The position numbers and the translations under genes are program-made. A DNA stretch of 64,000 bases, from NCBI RefSeq assembly GCF_900475885.1, contig NZ_LS483429.1, positions 682,001-746,000 on the forward strand, in the 5' to 3' direction. Source of the DNA: Haemophilus aegyptius. Its GTDB lineage: Bacteria; Pseudomonadota; Gammaproteobacteria; Enterobacterales; Pasteurellaceae. A model generated the notes under the pieces. It saw nothing but the letters and a program-made list of their open reading frames with translations, was not told where the DNA came from and did not search any database. This document shows positions 24,469-35,073 of this stretch, piece after piece; position 1 is the first letter of the stretch; every line of letters starts with the position of its first letter.

Positions 24469-24473
24469 AAACT

Positions 24474-24506
24474 AAAAGCGTTGAGCTATTTGCCCAACGC
24501 TTTTTT
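24474..24506. terminator. Bidirectional terminator between oafA and rnd
   Basis: AAAAGCGTTG (24474-24483) pairs with CAACGCTTTT (24495-24504), with T runs suited to the plus strand. It lies between convergent genes. Confidence 0.85.
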
Positions 24507-24510
24507 ATAT

Positions 24511-25653
24511 TTACCTAAGTTCATCAACTAACTTTTCACCAATAGGTTTTCGCCATCCAATCAGCAACTCTGGTAGTGTATCTTGAGAACAATCATATTT
24601 CCAAACCCATTTAATCAATTCTTCCAAAGTGCGTTTACTTGCAACGATTTCAGGGGCTAAACCTTCTGGTGTTAGGCTATTCACTTTTTCTTGTAATAAT
24701 CGAATTGTTTTTTTATAACGAGGATCTTCAGAAATACGTTCAATAGATTTTGGATAGTCATTAGACGAAATACGTCTTGCTTGAGAAAGTAATTGTAGAA
24801 TTTTCTTACCACGTACACGCACTTCATTTTCAGTTAATCCCATTTCCAACATTTCAGATGTATTGCGTGGATTATTCTTTGCCACTTTCCAAAGATGTTC
24901 TGATTTCACAATATAAGAAAGTGCTAAATCACGTTCTATTGCCACGTTTTGTCGCCACTGCCCCAAAACTCTTAAACGAGACAATTCTAATGGATTTAAT
25001 TTCCAAGCATTTGGAATATCTAAATACGCTTTTTCTGAATCTCGTTCTTGTAATTTATGCGTTTTAGCAAGAACAAGTTCGCAATCATCTCTTACTGCTT
25101 GTTCCCAAGGTGTTTTCGCTAACTCTTTTTCAAGAATATGATAAAGCGGCAACAAATACCAAACATCGCCTGCGGCATATTGAAGTTGAATATCAGAAAG
25201 GGGGCGTTTGATCCAATTGGTACGAGTTGCGCCTTTATCGATTTCTATATTTAAATATTGTTGTGCTAATTTTGCTAATCCTGCTGATGTGCCAAGCCCA
25301 AGAAAGCGTGCCATAATTTGTGTATCAATCATTGGGCGTGGAAGCTGATCAAATTCTTGTAAGAAAACCAATAAATCTTCACTACAAGAATGTAAGATTT
25401 TTAATACCTTAGGGTTGGATAACAATGCGACAAAAGGCGAAAAATCCGTAATCGCTAAAGGATCAATTAAAGAGACGCGTTCGCCATCATAAAGCTGGAT
25501 TAATCCCAGCTTAGGAAAATAAGTGGAAACACGCATAAATTCTGTATCTAGGGCAACCGCACTTTTCATCTGAGCCAAATTACAAATTTCCAATAGTGCA
25601 GCATTATCCGAAATGACTCTAAAGTGCGGTGGATTTTGACATTCTTTTATCAT
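24511..25653 (-). CDS. rnd: Ribonuclease D
   Basis: 3'-5' exoribonuclease for tRNA 3'-end maturation. The DEDD-family motifs are visible: ALDTEFMRV, then LKILHSCSEDLLVF and the later QYAAGDVWYLLPLY; HRDC domains follow. The start MIKECQNPPHF at 25653 is chosen because a frame reaching 25710 would have to translate through the fadD terminator hairpin. 380 residues. No strong ribosome site was seen before this ATG. Confidence 0.9.
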   Translation of the reverse strand: MIKECQNPPHFRVISDNAALLEICNLAQMKSAVALDTEFMRVSTYFPKLGLIQLYDGERVSLIDPLAITDFSPFVALLSNPKVLKILHSCSEDLLVFLQEFDQLPRPMIDTQIMARFLGLGTSAGLAKLAQQYLNIEIDKGATRTNWIKRPLSDIQLQYAAGDVWYLLPLYHILEKELAKTPWEQAVRDDCELVLAKTHKLQERDSEKAYLDIPNAWKLNPLELSRLRVLGQWRQNVAIERDLALSYIVKSEHLWKVAKNNPRNTSEMLEMGLTENEVRVRGKKILQLLSQARRISSNDYPKSIERISEDPRYKKTIRLLQEKVNSLTPEGLAPEIVASKRTLEELIKWVWKYDCSQDTLPELLIGWRKPIGEKLVDELR

Positions 25654-25677
25654 AGTGATTTTTTTATTTGAAAAGAA

Positions 25678-25705
25678 CAAAAATGGGATATTGCTATCCC
25701 ATTTT
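25678..25705 (-). terminator. Hairpin after fadD
   Basis: AAAATGGGATA pairs with TATCCCATTTT around a short loop, followed on the minus strand by TTGTTCTTTT. It separates fadD from rnd. Confidence 0.75.
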
Positions 25706-25709
25706 GACA

Positions 25710-27398
25710 TTAATGTTTTGGACGTTTTGCGATCTCTTCATCGCGTAAAACCCGACGTAAAATCTTGCCAACATTAGTTTTTGGCAGTTCGTCTCGGAAC
25801 TCAATTTCTTTTGGCACTTTATAGCCTGTGAGATATTGACGACAATGGTTGCGAAGTTCGTCACGAGTTAAACTATCGTCTTTTTTCACCACAAAGATTT
25901 TTATCGTTTCGCCAGAAACTGCGTGAGGAACACCAATTGCCACAGCCTCAGACACTTTGTAATTCAGCATAACGACATCTTCAATTTCATTTGGATAGAC
26001 ATTAAAGCCAGAAACCAAAATTATATCTTTTTTACGATCTACAATGCGTAAGCTATATGATTCATCCATAATGACAATATCGCCAGTTGCCATCCAACCG
26101 TCTTTTAACACTTCACTCGTTGCTTCAGGTCGTTGCCAATAACCTTGCATTACTTGATCGCCTTTCACCCATAATTCGCCAGCTTCGCCAATTTTTGCAT
26201 CAGAGCCATCATCTTTAATGATTTTTATATCCGTATTTGGCACTGGCACACCAATAGTGCCATTATGTTTCACAACATTAATCGGACAAGCGGCGATTAA
26301 TGGCGAACACTCCGTCATTCCATAACCTTCAATGATGTTACAGCCCGTCAATTCGTGCCAACGTGTTGCCACTGATTGTTGAATAGCCATACCGCCACCT
26401 ACAGAAAGTTTTAAAGCCGAAAAATCAACTTCTTTGAAATTTTCATTATTTAACAAGGCATTAAATAAGGTATTCACACCAGTGATTGCTTCAAAACGGT
26501 ATTTTTTCAACTCTTTCACAAATCCTTCAATATCTCTCGGATTAGTAATTAAAATCGCCGTGATACCTAACTCTAAAAATAATAAGCAGTTTACCGTTAA
26601 GGCAAATACGTGATAAAGAGGCAAGGCTAAAATAGCTGAACGAGTGCGAGAATGATCGCCAATAAATGGCTCTGCAATCCATTTTGCTTGGAAGACATTG
26701 GTTATAATATTTCCGTGCGTCAGCATCGCACCTTTCGCCACGCCAGTTGTACCGCCAGTATATTGTAAAAAGGCTAAATCCTCACGCGATATTTCTGGAC
26801 GAACATATTGGCGATATTTACCAATACTCAATACTTCACGGAATGTTACTGCGTGCGGTAATTTATATTTCGGCACGAGTTTTTTCACATATTTTACGAC
26901 GAAATTGACTAAAGTACGTTTACCAAATGAAAGTTGATCGCCCATTCGGGTAAGAATAACGTGTTTAACATTGGTATTGAAAACGACTTTTTCCAAGGTA
27001 GAAGCAAAATTTGATACCACGACAATCGCTACCGCACCACTATCTTGCAACTGGAGCTCTAATTCTCTCGGTGTGTAAAGAGGATTGACATTTACTGCAA
27101 TTAAGCCAGCCCGTAAAATACCAAAAAGTGCGATAGGATATTGCAATAAATTTGGCATCATTAATGCCACGCGATCTCCACGTTGAAGTTTAAATTCATT
27201 TTGCAAATATGCGGCAAATGCACGACTGCGTTCTTCTAATTTACGGAAAGTAAGTACTTGCCCCATATTAATGTAAGCGGGGCGATCTGGATGTTCGCGC
27301 ACTGCTTTGTCGAACATATCCAAAATAGATTCATATTTTGAGGTATCTAGAAATTTTTCAGAACCTTCTGGATAATTTTGAAACCAAATTTTTTCCAT
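25710..27398 (-). CDS. fadD: Long-chain fatty acid--CoA ligase
   Basis: Activates long-chain fatty acids to acyl-CoA at the inner membrane. The ATP/AMP motif [18 protein letters not shown] and the fatty-acyl-CoA synthetase signature [14 protein letters not shown] with [15 protein letters not shown] are complete. 562 residues, same as E. coli FadD. It belongs to a minus-strand run yoaA-tsaB-slp-fadD. The fatty acids would arrive through OmpP1. Confidence 0.95.
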   Translation of the reverse strand: MEKIWFQNYPEGSEKFLDTSKYESILDMFDKAVREHPDRPAYINMGQVLTFRKLEERSRAFAAYLQNEFKLQRGDRVALMMPNLLQYPIALFGILRAGLIAVNVNPLYTPRELELQLQDSGAVAIVVVSNFASTLEKVVFNTNVKHVILTRMGDQLSFGKRTLVNFVVKYVKKLVPKYKLPHAVTFREVLSIGKYRQYVRPEISREDLAFLQYTGGTTGVAKGAMLTHGNIITNVFQAKWIAEPFIGDHSRTRSAILALPLYHVFALTVNCLLFLELGITAILITNPRDIEGFVKELKKYRFEAITGVNTLFNALLNNENFKEVDFSALKLSVGGGMAIQQSVATRWHELTGCNIIEGYGMTECSPLIAACPINVVKHNGTIGVPVPNTDIKIIKDDGSDAKIGEAGELWVKGDQVMQGYWQRPEATSEVLKDGWMATGDIVIMDESYSLRIVDRKKDIILVSGFNVYPNEIEDVVMLNYKVSEAVAIGVPHAVSGETIKIFVVKKDDSLTRDELRNHCRQYLTGYKVPKEIEFRDELPKTNVGKILRRVLRDEEIAKRPKH

Positions 27399-27440
27399 TT
27401 TTTATCCTAATTTGTTGGAAAATCTTTAAGATTTTATCAT

Positions 27441-27992
27441 TTAATTCAAATAATAGTGAATTTCAGGCTGAACATACCAAGGGCGATATCTCCATCTAAA
27501 AAATCCCCAATCATCGTCTTCATCCCAATCATCTGTTGGATAATCATAGGTGGTACTGAGTGTCCAAATACGGTATTTATCCGCTTGAACAACAGGATAA
27601 GTATAATCAGCTTGTTCTATTTTGCCTTTCTCTGTTCCAGCTAATTGACCGCCTACAGTAATATAACGTTCTTTTAAATTTTCAGGCTCAACAAAACCGT
27701 TGAAATACACGATAAAGCGACCATCGGATTGCAATTCAACAAATGGTTTAGCTGAAATTGATGATACGGGTAAACTTAACACTTCAATTTTTGTTTGATT
27801 TGCTAAAACGGTAGTATTGATAATTTTTCCTCCAAGTCGAACTGTTTTACAATGACAGGTCAAATCCTGAGGAGAAATCTCGCGATAGGAATTAATTGAG
27901 AATCGCTCTTTTTCTAACCCTTTTGGTGGTGCAATACAGCCCGTTAATCCGAAACAAAGTGCGGTAAAAAATAAGGTGATTTTTCCTTTCAT
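27441..27992 (-). CDS. slp: Slp/YeaY family outer membrane lipoprotein
   Basis: Lipoprotein signal MKGKITLFFTALCFGLTGC with the lipobox LTGC and lipidated Cys19. The Slp-family core includes VRLGGKIINTTVLANQTKIEV and GGQLAGTEKGKIEQADYTYPVV. 183 residues. The C-terminus is unusually rich in Trp, Tyr and Asp (DDWDEDDDWGFFRWRYRPWY). The family is associated with starvation and acid stress in E. coli; the role in Haemophilus is not established. The order yoaA-tsaB-slp-fadD-rnd is the same as in E. coli. Confidence 0.88.
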   Translation of the reverse strand: MKGKITLFFTALCFGLTGCIAPPKGLEKERFSINSYREISPQDLTCHCKTVRLGGKIINTTVLANQTKIEVLSLPVSSISAKPFVELQSDGRFIVYFNGFVEPENLKERYITVGGQLAGTEKGKIEQADYTYPVVQADKYRIWTLSTTYDYPTDDWDEDDDWGFFRWRYRPWYVQPEIHYYLN

Positions 27993-28016
27993 TTTCTATC
28001 CTCCAGTTATTTAAAC

Positions 28017-28727
28017 TTATTCACGTCCTGGTAATTTTTTCCAAGTAACTTCGTTTCGCAAATAAATCGGTTCAATCTCTAAAGCTGAAATTGTGTGTTT
28101 TTGCAAGTATTCTACCCGTGCAAGTTCTAACATATATAAGGCATTAGGTAATGCTATATCTGAGCCAGTTAGATTTTTTTCAGTAAATTGAGAATAAGCA
28201 GCCCAACCTGTCCCGACTCTAAATGTGTTATCATCTCGAAGCTGTTTAATTGCTTGTTCAGGGGAACAAACTTGTTCGCTAATGATTTCTCGCCATTGAA
28301 AAACTTCCCCAAAATCTGACCGCACTTTTTCTCTCACTACTTGAGAAAAATAGACTTCGTTCATTCTCGCATCAATCGCTGCAACAACATTTTCTGCTTG
28401 ATGTAATTCAAATGCCGCCTGTGCCATTGCGGTTAAATTTGAAATTGGAATGACAGGCAAATCCGCACCAAACGCTAAACCTTGTGTAATCCCCGCACCA
28501 ACACGAACACCAGTAAAACTACCAGGCCCGCACCCAAAAGCTAAAGCATCAACTTGATTTAAACCTAAACCCGAATTTGCCAAAATTTCATCGATCATAG
28601 GTAAAATTCGTTTAGTGTGTGTGCGTTGGGCTAGTTCATTAATATGTGTTTTCTCACCACGATACAATAAAGCGACAGAACAGGCTTCAGTAGAGGTGTC
28701 CAACGCCAATAAAGTTAAATTTTGCAT
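28017..28727 (-). CDS. tsaB: tRNA N6-threonylcarbamoyladenosine biosynthesis protein TsaB
   Basis: Scaffold partner of TsaD and TsaE in making t6A37 in ANN-decoding tRNAs. ASKHA fold with LALDTSTEACSVAL at the N-terminus and AFGCGPGSFTGVRVG near residue 65. 236 residues, normal length. Lies 12 bases downstream of yoaA in the same operon. tRNA-Lys, a t6A substrate, is encoded 7 kb away. Confidence 0.95.
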   Translation of the reverse strand: MQNLTLLALDTSTEACSVALLYRGEKTHINELAQRTHTKRILPMIDEILANSGLGLNQVDALAFGCGPGSFTGVRVGAGITQGLAFGADLPVIPISNLTAMAQAAFELHQAENVVAAIDARMNEVYFSQVVREKVRSDFGEVFQWREIISEQVCSPEQAIKQLRDDNTFRVGTGWAAYSQFTEKNLTGSDIALPNALYMLELARVEYLQKHTISALEIEPIYLRNEVTWKKLPGRE

Positions 28728-28739
28728 TATTATTCTCGT

Positions 28740-30662
28740 TTACTTATTTTGTAAGAATTGTATCACTTTGTTGAGATCACGGGTACGACTTGAGTTAGGT
28801 AAACTTTTCAAAAAAGTTTCGCCATAATTGCGCATTACTAATCGATTATCACAAATAATCACAACGCCACGATCTGTAACATCACGAATTAAACGTCCAA
28901 CGCCTTGTTTCAAGGTAATTACCGCTTCAGGAATTTGAATATCATTGAATGGATCGCCACCTTGCAAACGACAATCCTCAATGCGAGCTTTCAACAAAGG
29001 TTCATCTGGCGCGGTAAAGGGAAGTTTATCAATAATCACTAAAGAAAGTGCATCGCCGCGTACATCTACACCTTCCCAAAAGCTAGAAGTTGCCACCAAA
29101 ACGCTATGCGTTTCTTTTATAAATTGTTCGAGTAATTTGCCTTTTGAGGTTTCGCCTTGTAATAAAATCGAAAGATGACTTTTTTCACGGAAATATTCTG
29201 CTAAACCACGCATCATTGAATAAGAAGTGCAAAGAACAAAACAACGCCCTTTGTTTGCTTCAATCACGGGTAATAACATTTCGCCTAGTGAATTTAATGT
29301 ATTCACTTGATTGGTATTCGGCAAATATCGAGGCACACAAAGCAAAGATTGTTCAGGATAATTAAAGGGACTATATAAAATTTTTTGTGTCGCATTTTCA
29401 ATGCCTAAACGTTGGCAGAAATGATTAAAAGTTCCCCCCACTTCTAATGTCGCAGATGTGAATATCCAAGCGGCTTCTTTCGCTTCCAGCTGAGCACCAA
29501 ATTTATCGGCCACCGTCAATGGCGTAATATGTAAACCAAACTGGCGACCATTTCCTTCATACCAATAACAATAACCCACAATATTTGTTTCTGATAAACG
29601 TTTGAGTTGGATTTTAATGGATTCAACACGCTCAAAAATACTGTCTAAAGTTTGGGAACGACCAAGTGCTAATTTAATTACTTCAGATAAAAAATCTATT
29701 TTCTCTTGTAATAATTCAAAGGCTTTTTTCACCGCACTTTGCGTGTAAAGCTCACGCCAATTTCCTCGAACATTACTCCCATTACCCAGTAATAAACGAA
29801 AATCTTGTACCACTTTCAGTAAGGTATCAGATGTTGTGCCAAGCTGCTGCATATCTTTAAGTTCTGTGCGGTAAACAATATTAATATCCTTACACAAATC
29901 AAAAAGCTGGCGTGATGTTAAAGATTGACCAAAATATTGACTGGCAATATCGGGTAACTGATGAGCTTCGTCAAAAATAATCACTTCTGCATTTGGAATA
30001 AGTTCGCCAAAACCACTTTCTTTCACAGCCATATCAGCAAAAAATAAATGATGATTAACTACAACCAAATCCGCATTTAATGCTTTTTTACGCGCACTTG
30101 CTACATAACATTCTGAATAATTAGGGCAATCGGTGCCTAAACAACTTTCCGCTGTACTCGTCAGTTGAGGAATAATTGGGCTATCTTCTGCAAGCTCGAT
30201 ACATTCTGTGAAATCGCCTGTTTTAGTACTATTATTCCATTTTCGTACTTTACTTAATTCAGCTAAAACAGACTTATCTCCAAGCACACCTTGAGCAATC
30301 ACTTGATCTAAACGCTCTAAACAAAGATAGTTTGCCCGACCTTTTAGCAACGCAATTTTTCCCGTGAAATTAAGGGCTTTTTTAATAGCTGGAAGATCTC
30401 GATTAAAAAGCTGATCTTGAAGATTTTTAGATCCTGTAGAAATAATGGTTTTTTTACCAAAAACTAAAGCAGGCGCGAGATATGCAAAGGTTTTTCCTGT
30501 CCCCGTTCCAGCTTCAACTACAAGAGAAGATTTATTTTGAATTGCTTTACCTACAGCATATGCCATTTCAAGTTGTTCAGCTCGAGGACGAAAACCTTTG
30601 ATATTTTGGCTTAATTCGCCATTTAGTGAGAAAATATTGGCAATTTGATTTTCGTAATCCAT
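28740..30662 (-). CDS. yoaA: DinG/YoaA family ATP-dependent helicase
   Basis: XPD/DinG-type superfamily 2 DNA helicase. Walker A VEAGTGTGKTFAYL near residue 50, DEAH box IFDEAHQLP, and motif VI QGVGRLIRD. Four cysteines for the iron-sulfur cluster lie in C-(n)-C--NYSEC around residues 170-185. 640 residues. YoaA of E. coli helps tolerance of chain-terminating nucleosides with HolC. First gene of the minus-strand run. Confidence 0.93.
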   Translation of the reverse strand: MDYENQIANIFSLNGELSQNIKGFRPRAEQLEMAYAVGKAIQNKSSLVVEAGTGTGKTFAYLAPALVFGKKTIISTGSKNLQDQLFNRDLPAIKKALNFTGKIALLKGRANYLCLERLDQVIAQGVLGDKSVLAELSKVRKWNNSTKTGDFTECIELAEDSPIIPQLTSTAESCLGTDCPNYSECYVASARKKALNADLVVVNHHLFFADMAVKESGFGELIPNAEVIIFDEAHQLPDIASQYFGQSLTSRQLFDLCKDINIVYRTELKDMQQLGTTSDTLLKVVQDFRLLLGNGSNVRGNWRELYTQSAVKKAFELLQEKIDFLSEVIKLALGRSQTLDSIFERVESIKIQLKRLSETNIVGYCYWYEGNGRQFGLHITPLTVADKFGAQLEAKEAAWIFTSATLEVGGTFNHFCQRLGIENATQKILYSPFNYPEQSLLCVPRYLPNTNQVNTLNSLGEMLLPVIEANKGRCFVLCTSYSMMRGLAEYFREKSHLSILLQGETSKGKLLEQFIKETHSVLVATSSFWEGVDVRGDALSLVIIDKLPFTAPDEPLLKARIEDCRLQGGDPFNDIQIPEAVITLKQGVGRLIRDVTDRGVVIICDNRLVMRNYGETFLKSLPNSSRTRDLNKVIQFLQNK

Positions 30663-30987
30663 CTAGTAAAACATATTTTTAAAGTAAATAACCGCAAAGA
30701 TTGTCGCATAGAAACGCTAAATATCAAGAATAAAAATACTGGTGGCTTAAGATTACATAGAGGTTATTTTTAAAGAACGGTTATGTTTTGAATAGATTTT
30801 GCTCAATTAGAAAGGTTAAAAATGATTTGTCATTACCTTATCTTTTGCTAGTCAGGCTAAAAGTGCGGTAAAAATTTTAGATGTTTTAAAATGAATAAAA
30901 TCTTATTGAGTTTTTTCATAGATAGCTTGCTTATCCCAAAAACTGGTTCTAGAATACACGGCTTATTGCGACCAATTGGGTGAGAAT
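30663..30987 (+). promoter_or_regulatory. Gap holding the ybgC-tol-pal promoter
   Basis: 325 bases between divergent yoaA and ybgC. A likely promoter is TTGCTT (30927-30932), 17 bases, TAGAAT (30950-30955), close before ybgC. One uptake signal lies near 30860. Nothing else gene-like was seen. Confidence 0.6.
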
Positions 30988-31398
30988 ATGTTGGATAATT
31001 GCTTTTCTTTTCCTGTTCGTGTGTATTATGAAGATACTGATGCAGGTGGCGTAGTGTATCACGCTCGCTATTTGCATTTTTTTGAACGAGCAAGAACAGA
31101 ATATTTGCGTACATTAAATTTTACGCAACAAACCTTACTAGAGGAACAACAACTCGCATTTGTTGTCAAAACGCTCGCCATTGATTATTGCGTGGCAGCA
31201 AAATTGGATGATTTACTTATGGTGGAAACAGAGGTTTCAGAAGTAAAAGGGGCTACAATCCTTTTTGAACAGAGACTGATGCGCAACACCCTGATGTTAT
31301 CAAAGGCTACTGTTAAGGTAGCCTGTGTTGATCTAGGCAAGATGAAACCTGTGGCGTTTCCCAAAGAAGTTAAAGCGGCGTTTCATCACTTAAAATAA
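30988..31398 (+). CDS. ybgC: Acyl-CoA thioesterase YbgC, Tol-Pal associated
   Basis: Hotdog-fold thioesterase of the 4-hydroxybenzoyl-CoA type. [18 protein letters not shown] contains the catalytic Asp and [17 protein letters not shown] follows. The start MLDNCFSFP at 30988 has GGGTGAG upstream, which favours it over 30976. 136 residues. Heads the tolQRAB-pal cluster, as in other gamma-proteobacteria. Confidence 0.94.
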   Translation: MLDNCFSFPVRVYYEDTDAGGVVYHARYLHFFERARTEYLRTLNFTQQTLLEEQQLAFVVKTLAIDYCVAAKLDDLLMVETEVSEVKGATILFEQRLMRNTLMLSKATVKVACVDLGKMKPVAFPKEVKAAFHHLK

Positions 31399-31414
31399 TT
31401 TTTCGGAGTATGCA

Positions 31415-32101
31415 ATGACTGCAGAATTGAATTTTTTAGATCTTTTTCTAAAAGCAAGTATTGTTGTGCAACTGGTAATTGTGATTTTGATTTCTTTCTC
31501 AATCATATCTTGGGCAATTATTATTCAACGTAGCCGTATTTTAACGAATGCCTTAAAAGAAGCACGTACGTTTGAAGATCGTTTCTGGTCAGGAGAAGAT
31601 TTAAATAAACTTTATGAAGGGCTATCTAATCGTCGCGATGGATTAACGGGCAGCGAACAAATTTTTTGCGTGGGATTTAAAGAATTTTCACGTTTAAAAC
31701 AAGTAAATCCAGACGCACCTGAAGCGATTATTAAAGGCACAATGCGTGCGATGAATCTTGCGATGAACCGTGAGATTGAAAGTTTGGAAAACCGAGTTCC
31801 ATTTTTAGCCACAGTGGCATCTGTTAGCCCTTATATTGGTTTATTTGGAACTGTTTGGGGTATCATGCACGCTTTTATGGCATTAAGTGGTGCAAAACAA
31901 GCAACGTTACAGATGGTAGCGCCAGGTATCGCCGAAGCGTTGATTGCCACTGCGATTGGTTTATTTGCCGCAATTCCTGCAGTAATGGCTTATAACCGTT
32001 TAAGTTTACGAGTGAATGCCATTGAACAAGATTACGGTAATTTTATTGATGAATTTACGACGATTTTACACCGTCAAGCCTTTGGTAAAGCCCCTCACTA
32101 A
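31415..32101 (+). CDS. tolQ: Tol-Pal system protein TolQ
   Basis: Inner-membrane proton-channel subunit homologous to ExbB/MotA. Three membrane segments: residues 15-35, about 135-155 and 170-190, with [17 protein letters not shown] and [22 protein letters not shown] as the family core. 228 residues. It powers outer-membrane constriction at division with TolR and TolA. Confidence 0.96.
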   Translation: MTAELNFLDLFLKASIVVQLVIVILISFSIISWAIIIQRSRILTNALKEARTFEDRFWSGEDLNKLYEGLSNRRDGLTGSEQIFCVGFKEFSRLKQVNPDAPEAIIKGTMRAMNLAMNREIESLENRVPFLATVASVSPYIGLFGTVWGIMHAFMALSGAKQATLQMVAPGIAEALIATAIGLFAAIPAVMAYNRLSLRVNAIEQDYGNFIDEFTTILHRQAFGKAPH

Positions 32102-32116
32102 AAATAGGGAAAATTG

Positions 32117-32142
32117 ACCGCACTTTGAAGAAAAAGTGCGGT
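32117..32142. other. Inverted uptake-signal pair between tolQ and tolR
   Basis: ACCGCACTT (32117-32125) faces AAGTGCGGT (32134-32142) in the 70-base gap. The RNA could form a stable hairpin, but no T run follows, so full termination is unlikely. It might cause attenuation or stop RNA decay. Confidence 0.7.
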
Positions 32143-32171
32143 AAAAATAAGTTAAAATTTTAGAGGAATAT

Positions 32172-32591
32172 ATGGCTCGTCGTCAGCGTAAAGCAATTAA
32201 ATCTGAAATTAATATTGTGCCTTTTTTAGATGTGCTTTTAGTTTTAGTGTTAATTTTTATGGCAACCGCCCCTATTATTAGTCAAAGCGTTCAAGTTGAA
32301 TTGCCTGATTCTGTGCAAAGCCAAGAGGTTTCTAATGAAGATAAAGTCCCCGTCATTCTTGAAGTGGCAGGTATTGGAAAATATGCGATTTCTATTGGCG
32401 GAGAACGTCAAGAAGGTTTAACAGAAGAAATGGTTACTCAATTATCTAGACAGGAATTTGATAAGGATAATAATACGCTATTTTTAGTAGGCGGAGCTAA
32501 AGAAGTGCCTTATGAAGAAGTGATTAAGGCATTGAATTTACTTCATCTTGCAGGCATTAAATCTGTAGGTTTAATGACAAATCCCATTTAG
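32172..32591 (+). CDS. tolR: Tol-Pal system protein TolR
   Basis: ExbD-family partner of TolQ. The single membrane segment INIVPFLDVLLVLVLIFMATAP carries the conserved Asp in its first half. The periplasmic domain runs to residue 139. The ribosome site AGAGGAAT is good. Confidence 0.96.
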   Translation: MARRQRKAIKSEINIVPFLDVLLVLVLIFMATAPIISQSVQVELPDSVQSQEVSNEDKVPVILEVAGIGKYAISIGGERQEGLTEEMVTQLSRQEFDKDNNTLFLVGGAKEVPYEEVIKALNLLHLAGIKSVGLMTNPI

Positions 32592-32606
32592 CTAAGTAGG
32601 TAACAC

Positions 32607-33725
32607 GTGCAAAATAATCGACAAAAGAAAGGAATCAATGCTTTTGCTATTTCTATCCTTTTGCACTTTATCTTGTTTGGCTTATTGATTTTAAGTTCGC
32701 TTTATCACACCGTTGAAATTATGGGTGGTGGAGAAGGTGAAGGAGATGTAATAGGGGCAGTGATTGTTGATACGGGTACGGCTGCTCAGGAATGGGGGCG
32801 TATTCAACAACAAAAAAAAGGGCAATCGGATAAACAAAAACGCCCAGAACCTGTTGTGGAAGAAAAACCACCTGAGCCTAATCAAGAAGAGATTAAGCAT
32901 CAACAAGAAGTTCAACGACAAGAAGAGTTAAAACGTCAGCAAGAACAGCAACGTCAGCAAGAAATAAAAAAACAACAAGAGCAAGCTCGTCAAGAAGCGT
33001 TGGAAAAACAGAAGCAAGCTGAAGAGGCTAGGGCTAAACAAGCGGCTGAAGCTGCAAAATTAAAAGCAGATGCAGAGGCTAAACGTTTAGCTGCTGCGGC
33101 AAAACAAGCTGAAGAAGAGGCTAAAGCGAAAGCAGCAGAAATTGCTGCTCAAAAAGCAAAACAAGAGGCAGAAGCTAAGGCGAAAGTAGAAGCGGAAGCT
33201 AAGGCGAAAGTAGAAGCGGAAGCTAAGGCAAAAGCCGCCGCTGAAGCTAAAGCAAAGGCTGAAGCGGAGGCAAAAGCAAAAGCTGATGCAGAAGCTAAAG
33301 CTGCTACGGAAGCGAAACGTAAAGCAGATCAAGCAAGCCTAGATGATTTCTTAAATGGCGGAGATATTGGTGGCGGCAGTGCATCTAAAGGGGGAAACAT
33401 AAATAAAGGTGGAACTCAAGGTAGCGGTGCTGCACTTGGCTCTGGCGATGGTGGTAAGGTTGGGGATCAATACGCAGGTGTAATTAAGAAAGAGATTCAA
33501 CGTCGTTTCTTAAAAGATCCAAGTTTTGCAGGAAAGGTTTGTCGTATTAAAATTCAATTAGGTCGAGATGGTGCAATCTTGGGGTATCAAAAAATTTCAG
33601 GCTCTGATGATATTTGTTCAGCTGCATTAAGTGCGGTGGCTAGAACGAAAAAAGTTCCAGCTGCGCCATCGGATGAAATTTATGAAAAATATAAATCACC
33701 AATTATTGACTTTGATATTCGATAA
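32607..33725 (+). CDS. tolA: Tol-Pal system protein TolA
   Basis: Periplasm-spanning link between TolQR and Pal/TolB. N-terminal membrane anchor near residues 11-33, a long Ala/Lys/Glu-rich helical domain II from about 85 to 245 (AEAKAKAEAEAKAKAD repeats), a Gly-rich hinge, and C-terminal domain III from about 285 (YAGVIKKEIQRRFLKDPSFAGKVCRIK). 372 residues. The domain II codons are repetitive, so length may vary between strains. Confidence 0.95.
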   Translation: MQNNRQKKGINAFAISILLHFILFGLLILSSLYHTVEIMGGGEGEGDVIGAVIVDTGTAAQEWGRIQQQKKGQSDKQKRPEPVVEEKPPEPNQEEIKHQQEVQRQEELKRQQEQQRQQEIKKQQEQARQEALEKQKQAEEARAKQAAEAAKLKADAEAKRLAAAAKQAEEEAKAKAAEIAAQKAKQEAEAKAKVEAEAKAKVEAEAKAKAAAEAKAKAEAEAKAKADAEAKAATEAKRKADQASLDDFLNGGDIGGGSASKGGNINKGGTQGSGAALGSGDGGKVGDQYAGVIKKEIQRRFLKDPSFAGKVCRIKIQLGRDGAILGYQKISGSDDICSAALSAVARTKKVPAAPSDEIYEKYKSPIIDFDIR

Positions 33726-33766
33726 TTCTTTAGAAAAATTTATTGTTAAATTTTAAAGGTAACAAA

Positions 33767-35050
33767 ATGAAATTATTAAAATGTTTAGTGAGCGTATTAG
33801 CGATTGTACTTGCTGTTGGAAGCAATGCATTCGCTGGCGATGAAGTACGCATTGTCATTGATGAAGGGGTTGATGGTGCGCGCCCTATCGCTGTCGTACC
33901 ATTTGTTGGTTCTGCACCAGAAGATATTAGTAAAATTGTTGCAGATGATTTACGTAACAGTGGTAAGTTTAATCCTATTGCGGTGTCTCAAATGCCTCAA
34001 CACCCAACTTCAGCTGCAGAGGTAAATCCTGAGGCTTGGTCGAATATTGGAATTGACGCAATTGTAATTGGACAAGTGGTTCCATCGGGTAATGGTTATA
34101 GTATTACTTATCAATTAATTGATACGGTTGGTGCATCAGGTACGCCAGGGACTGTATTAATGCAAAATAGCTATACAGTAACAAATAAATGGTTACGCTA
34201 TGGCGCGCATACTGTGAGTGATGAAGTTTTTGAAAAATTAACTGCGATCCGTGGTGCCTTTAGAACTCGTATCGCTTATGTTGTGCAAAAAAATGGCGGT
34301 TCGCAACCTTATGAAGTTCGTGTAGCAGATTATGATGGCTATAATCAATTTATCGTCAATCGTAGTGCCCAACCAATTATGTCTCCAGCTTGGTCTCCAG
34401 ACGGCCAGCGTTTGGCTTATGTATCGTTTGAAAATAAAAAATCACAACTTGTTGTACAGGATTTAAATTCTGGCGCACGTAAAGTAGTGGCATCTTTTCA
34501 AGGGCATAATGGCGCACCAGCCTTTTCGCCAGATGGTTCTCGTTTAGCTTTTGCTTCTTCTCGTGATGGTGTTCTGAATATTTACGTTATGGGAGCAAAT
34601 GGCGGTACACCTACTCAATTGACGAGTGGTGCGGGTAATAATACTGAACCAGCGTGGTCGCCAGACGGAAATTCAATTTTATTTACATCCGATAGAAGTG
34701 GTTCGCCACAAGTTTATCGAATGGATGCAAGCGGTGGTAGCGCAACAGCAGTGGGTGGTCGCGGCAGCGCGCAAATTAGTGCAGATGGAAAAACACTTGT
34801 GATGATTAATGGTAACAATAATGTAGTTAAACAAGATCTCACAACGGGCGTTTCAGAGGTACTTAGTACATCTTTTCTAGGCGAAAGTCCAAGCCTCTCT
34901 CCAAATGGAATTATGATTATTTATAGTTCTACACAGGGCTTAGGAAAGGTGCTACAATTGGTTTCTGCAGATGGTCGCTTTAAGGCTAGCCTTCCAGGAA
35001 GTGATGGCCAAGTTAAATTTCCAGCTTGGTCTCCATACTTAACTAAATAA
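33767..35050 (+). CDS. tolB: Tol-Pal system beta-propeller protein TolB
   Basis: Periplasmic protein that binds Pal. Signal peptide [23 protein letters not shown], an N-terminal D1 domain, then a six-bladed propeller with [24 protein letters not shown] and [12 protein letters not shown]. The start at 33767 has AAAGGT upstream; 33743 lacks a leader peptide. 427 residues. Confidence 0.95.
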   Translation: MKLLKCLVSVLAIVLAVGSNAFAGDEVRIVIDEGVDGARPIAVVPFVGSAPEDISKIVADDLRNSGKFNPIAVSQMPQHPTSAAEVNPEAWSNIGIDAIVIGQVVPSGNGYSITYQLIDTVGASGTPGTVLMQNSYTVTNKWLRYGAHTVSDEVFEKLTAIRGAFRTRIAYVVQKNGGSQPYEVRVADYDGYNQFIVNRSAQPIMSPAWSPDGQRLAYVSFENKKSQLVVQDLNSGARKVVASFQGHNGAPAFSPDGSRLAFASSRDGVLNIYVMGANGGTPTQLTSGAGNNTEPAWSPDGNSILFTSDRSGSPQVYRMDASGGSATAVGGRGSAQISADGKTLVMINGNNNVVKQDLTTGVSEVLSTSFLGESPSLSPNGIMIIYSSTQGLGKVLQLVSADGRFKASLPGSDGQVKFPAWSPYLTK

Positions 35051-35073
35051 AAAACTCATTTAGGAGAAATCTA

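Noticed and set aside
25654..25710. rnd start at 25710 overlapping the fadD stop (TAATG)
   Set aside because: The first codons would be the arms of the fadD terminator hairpin, and RNase D proteins begin near MIKECQNPPHF.
32691..33332. Minus-strand Cys/Phe-rich frames opposite tolA
   Set aside because: Antisense of the repetitive Ala/Lys codons of TolA; no gene signals.
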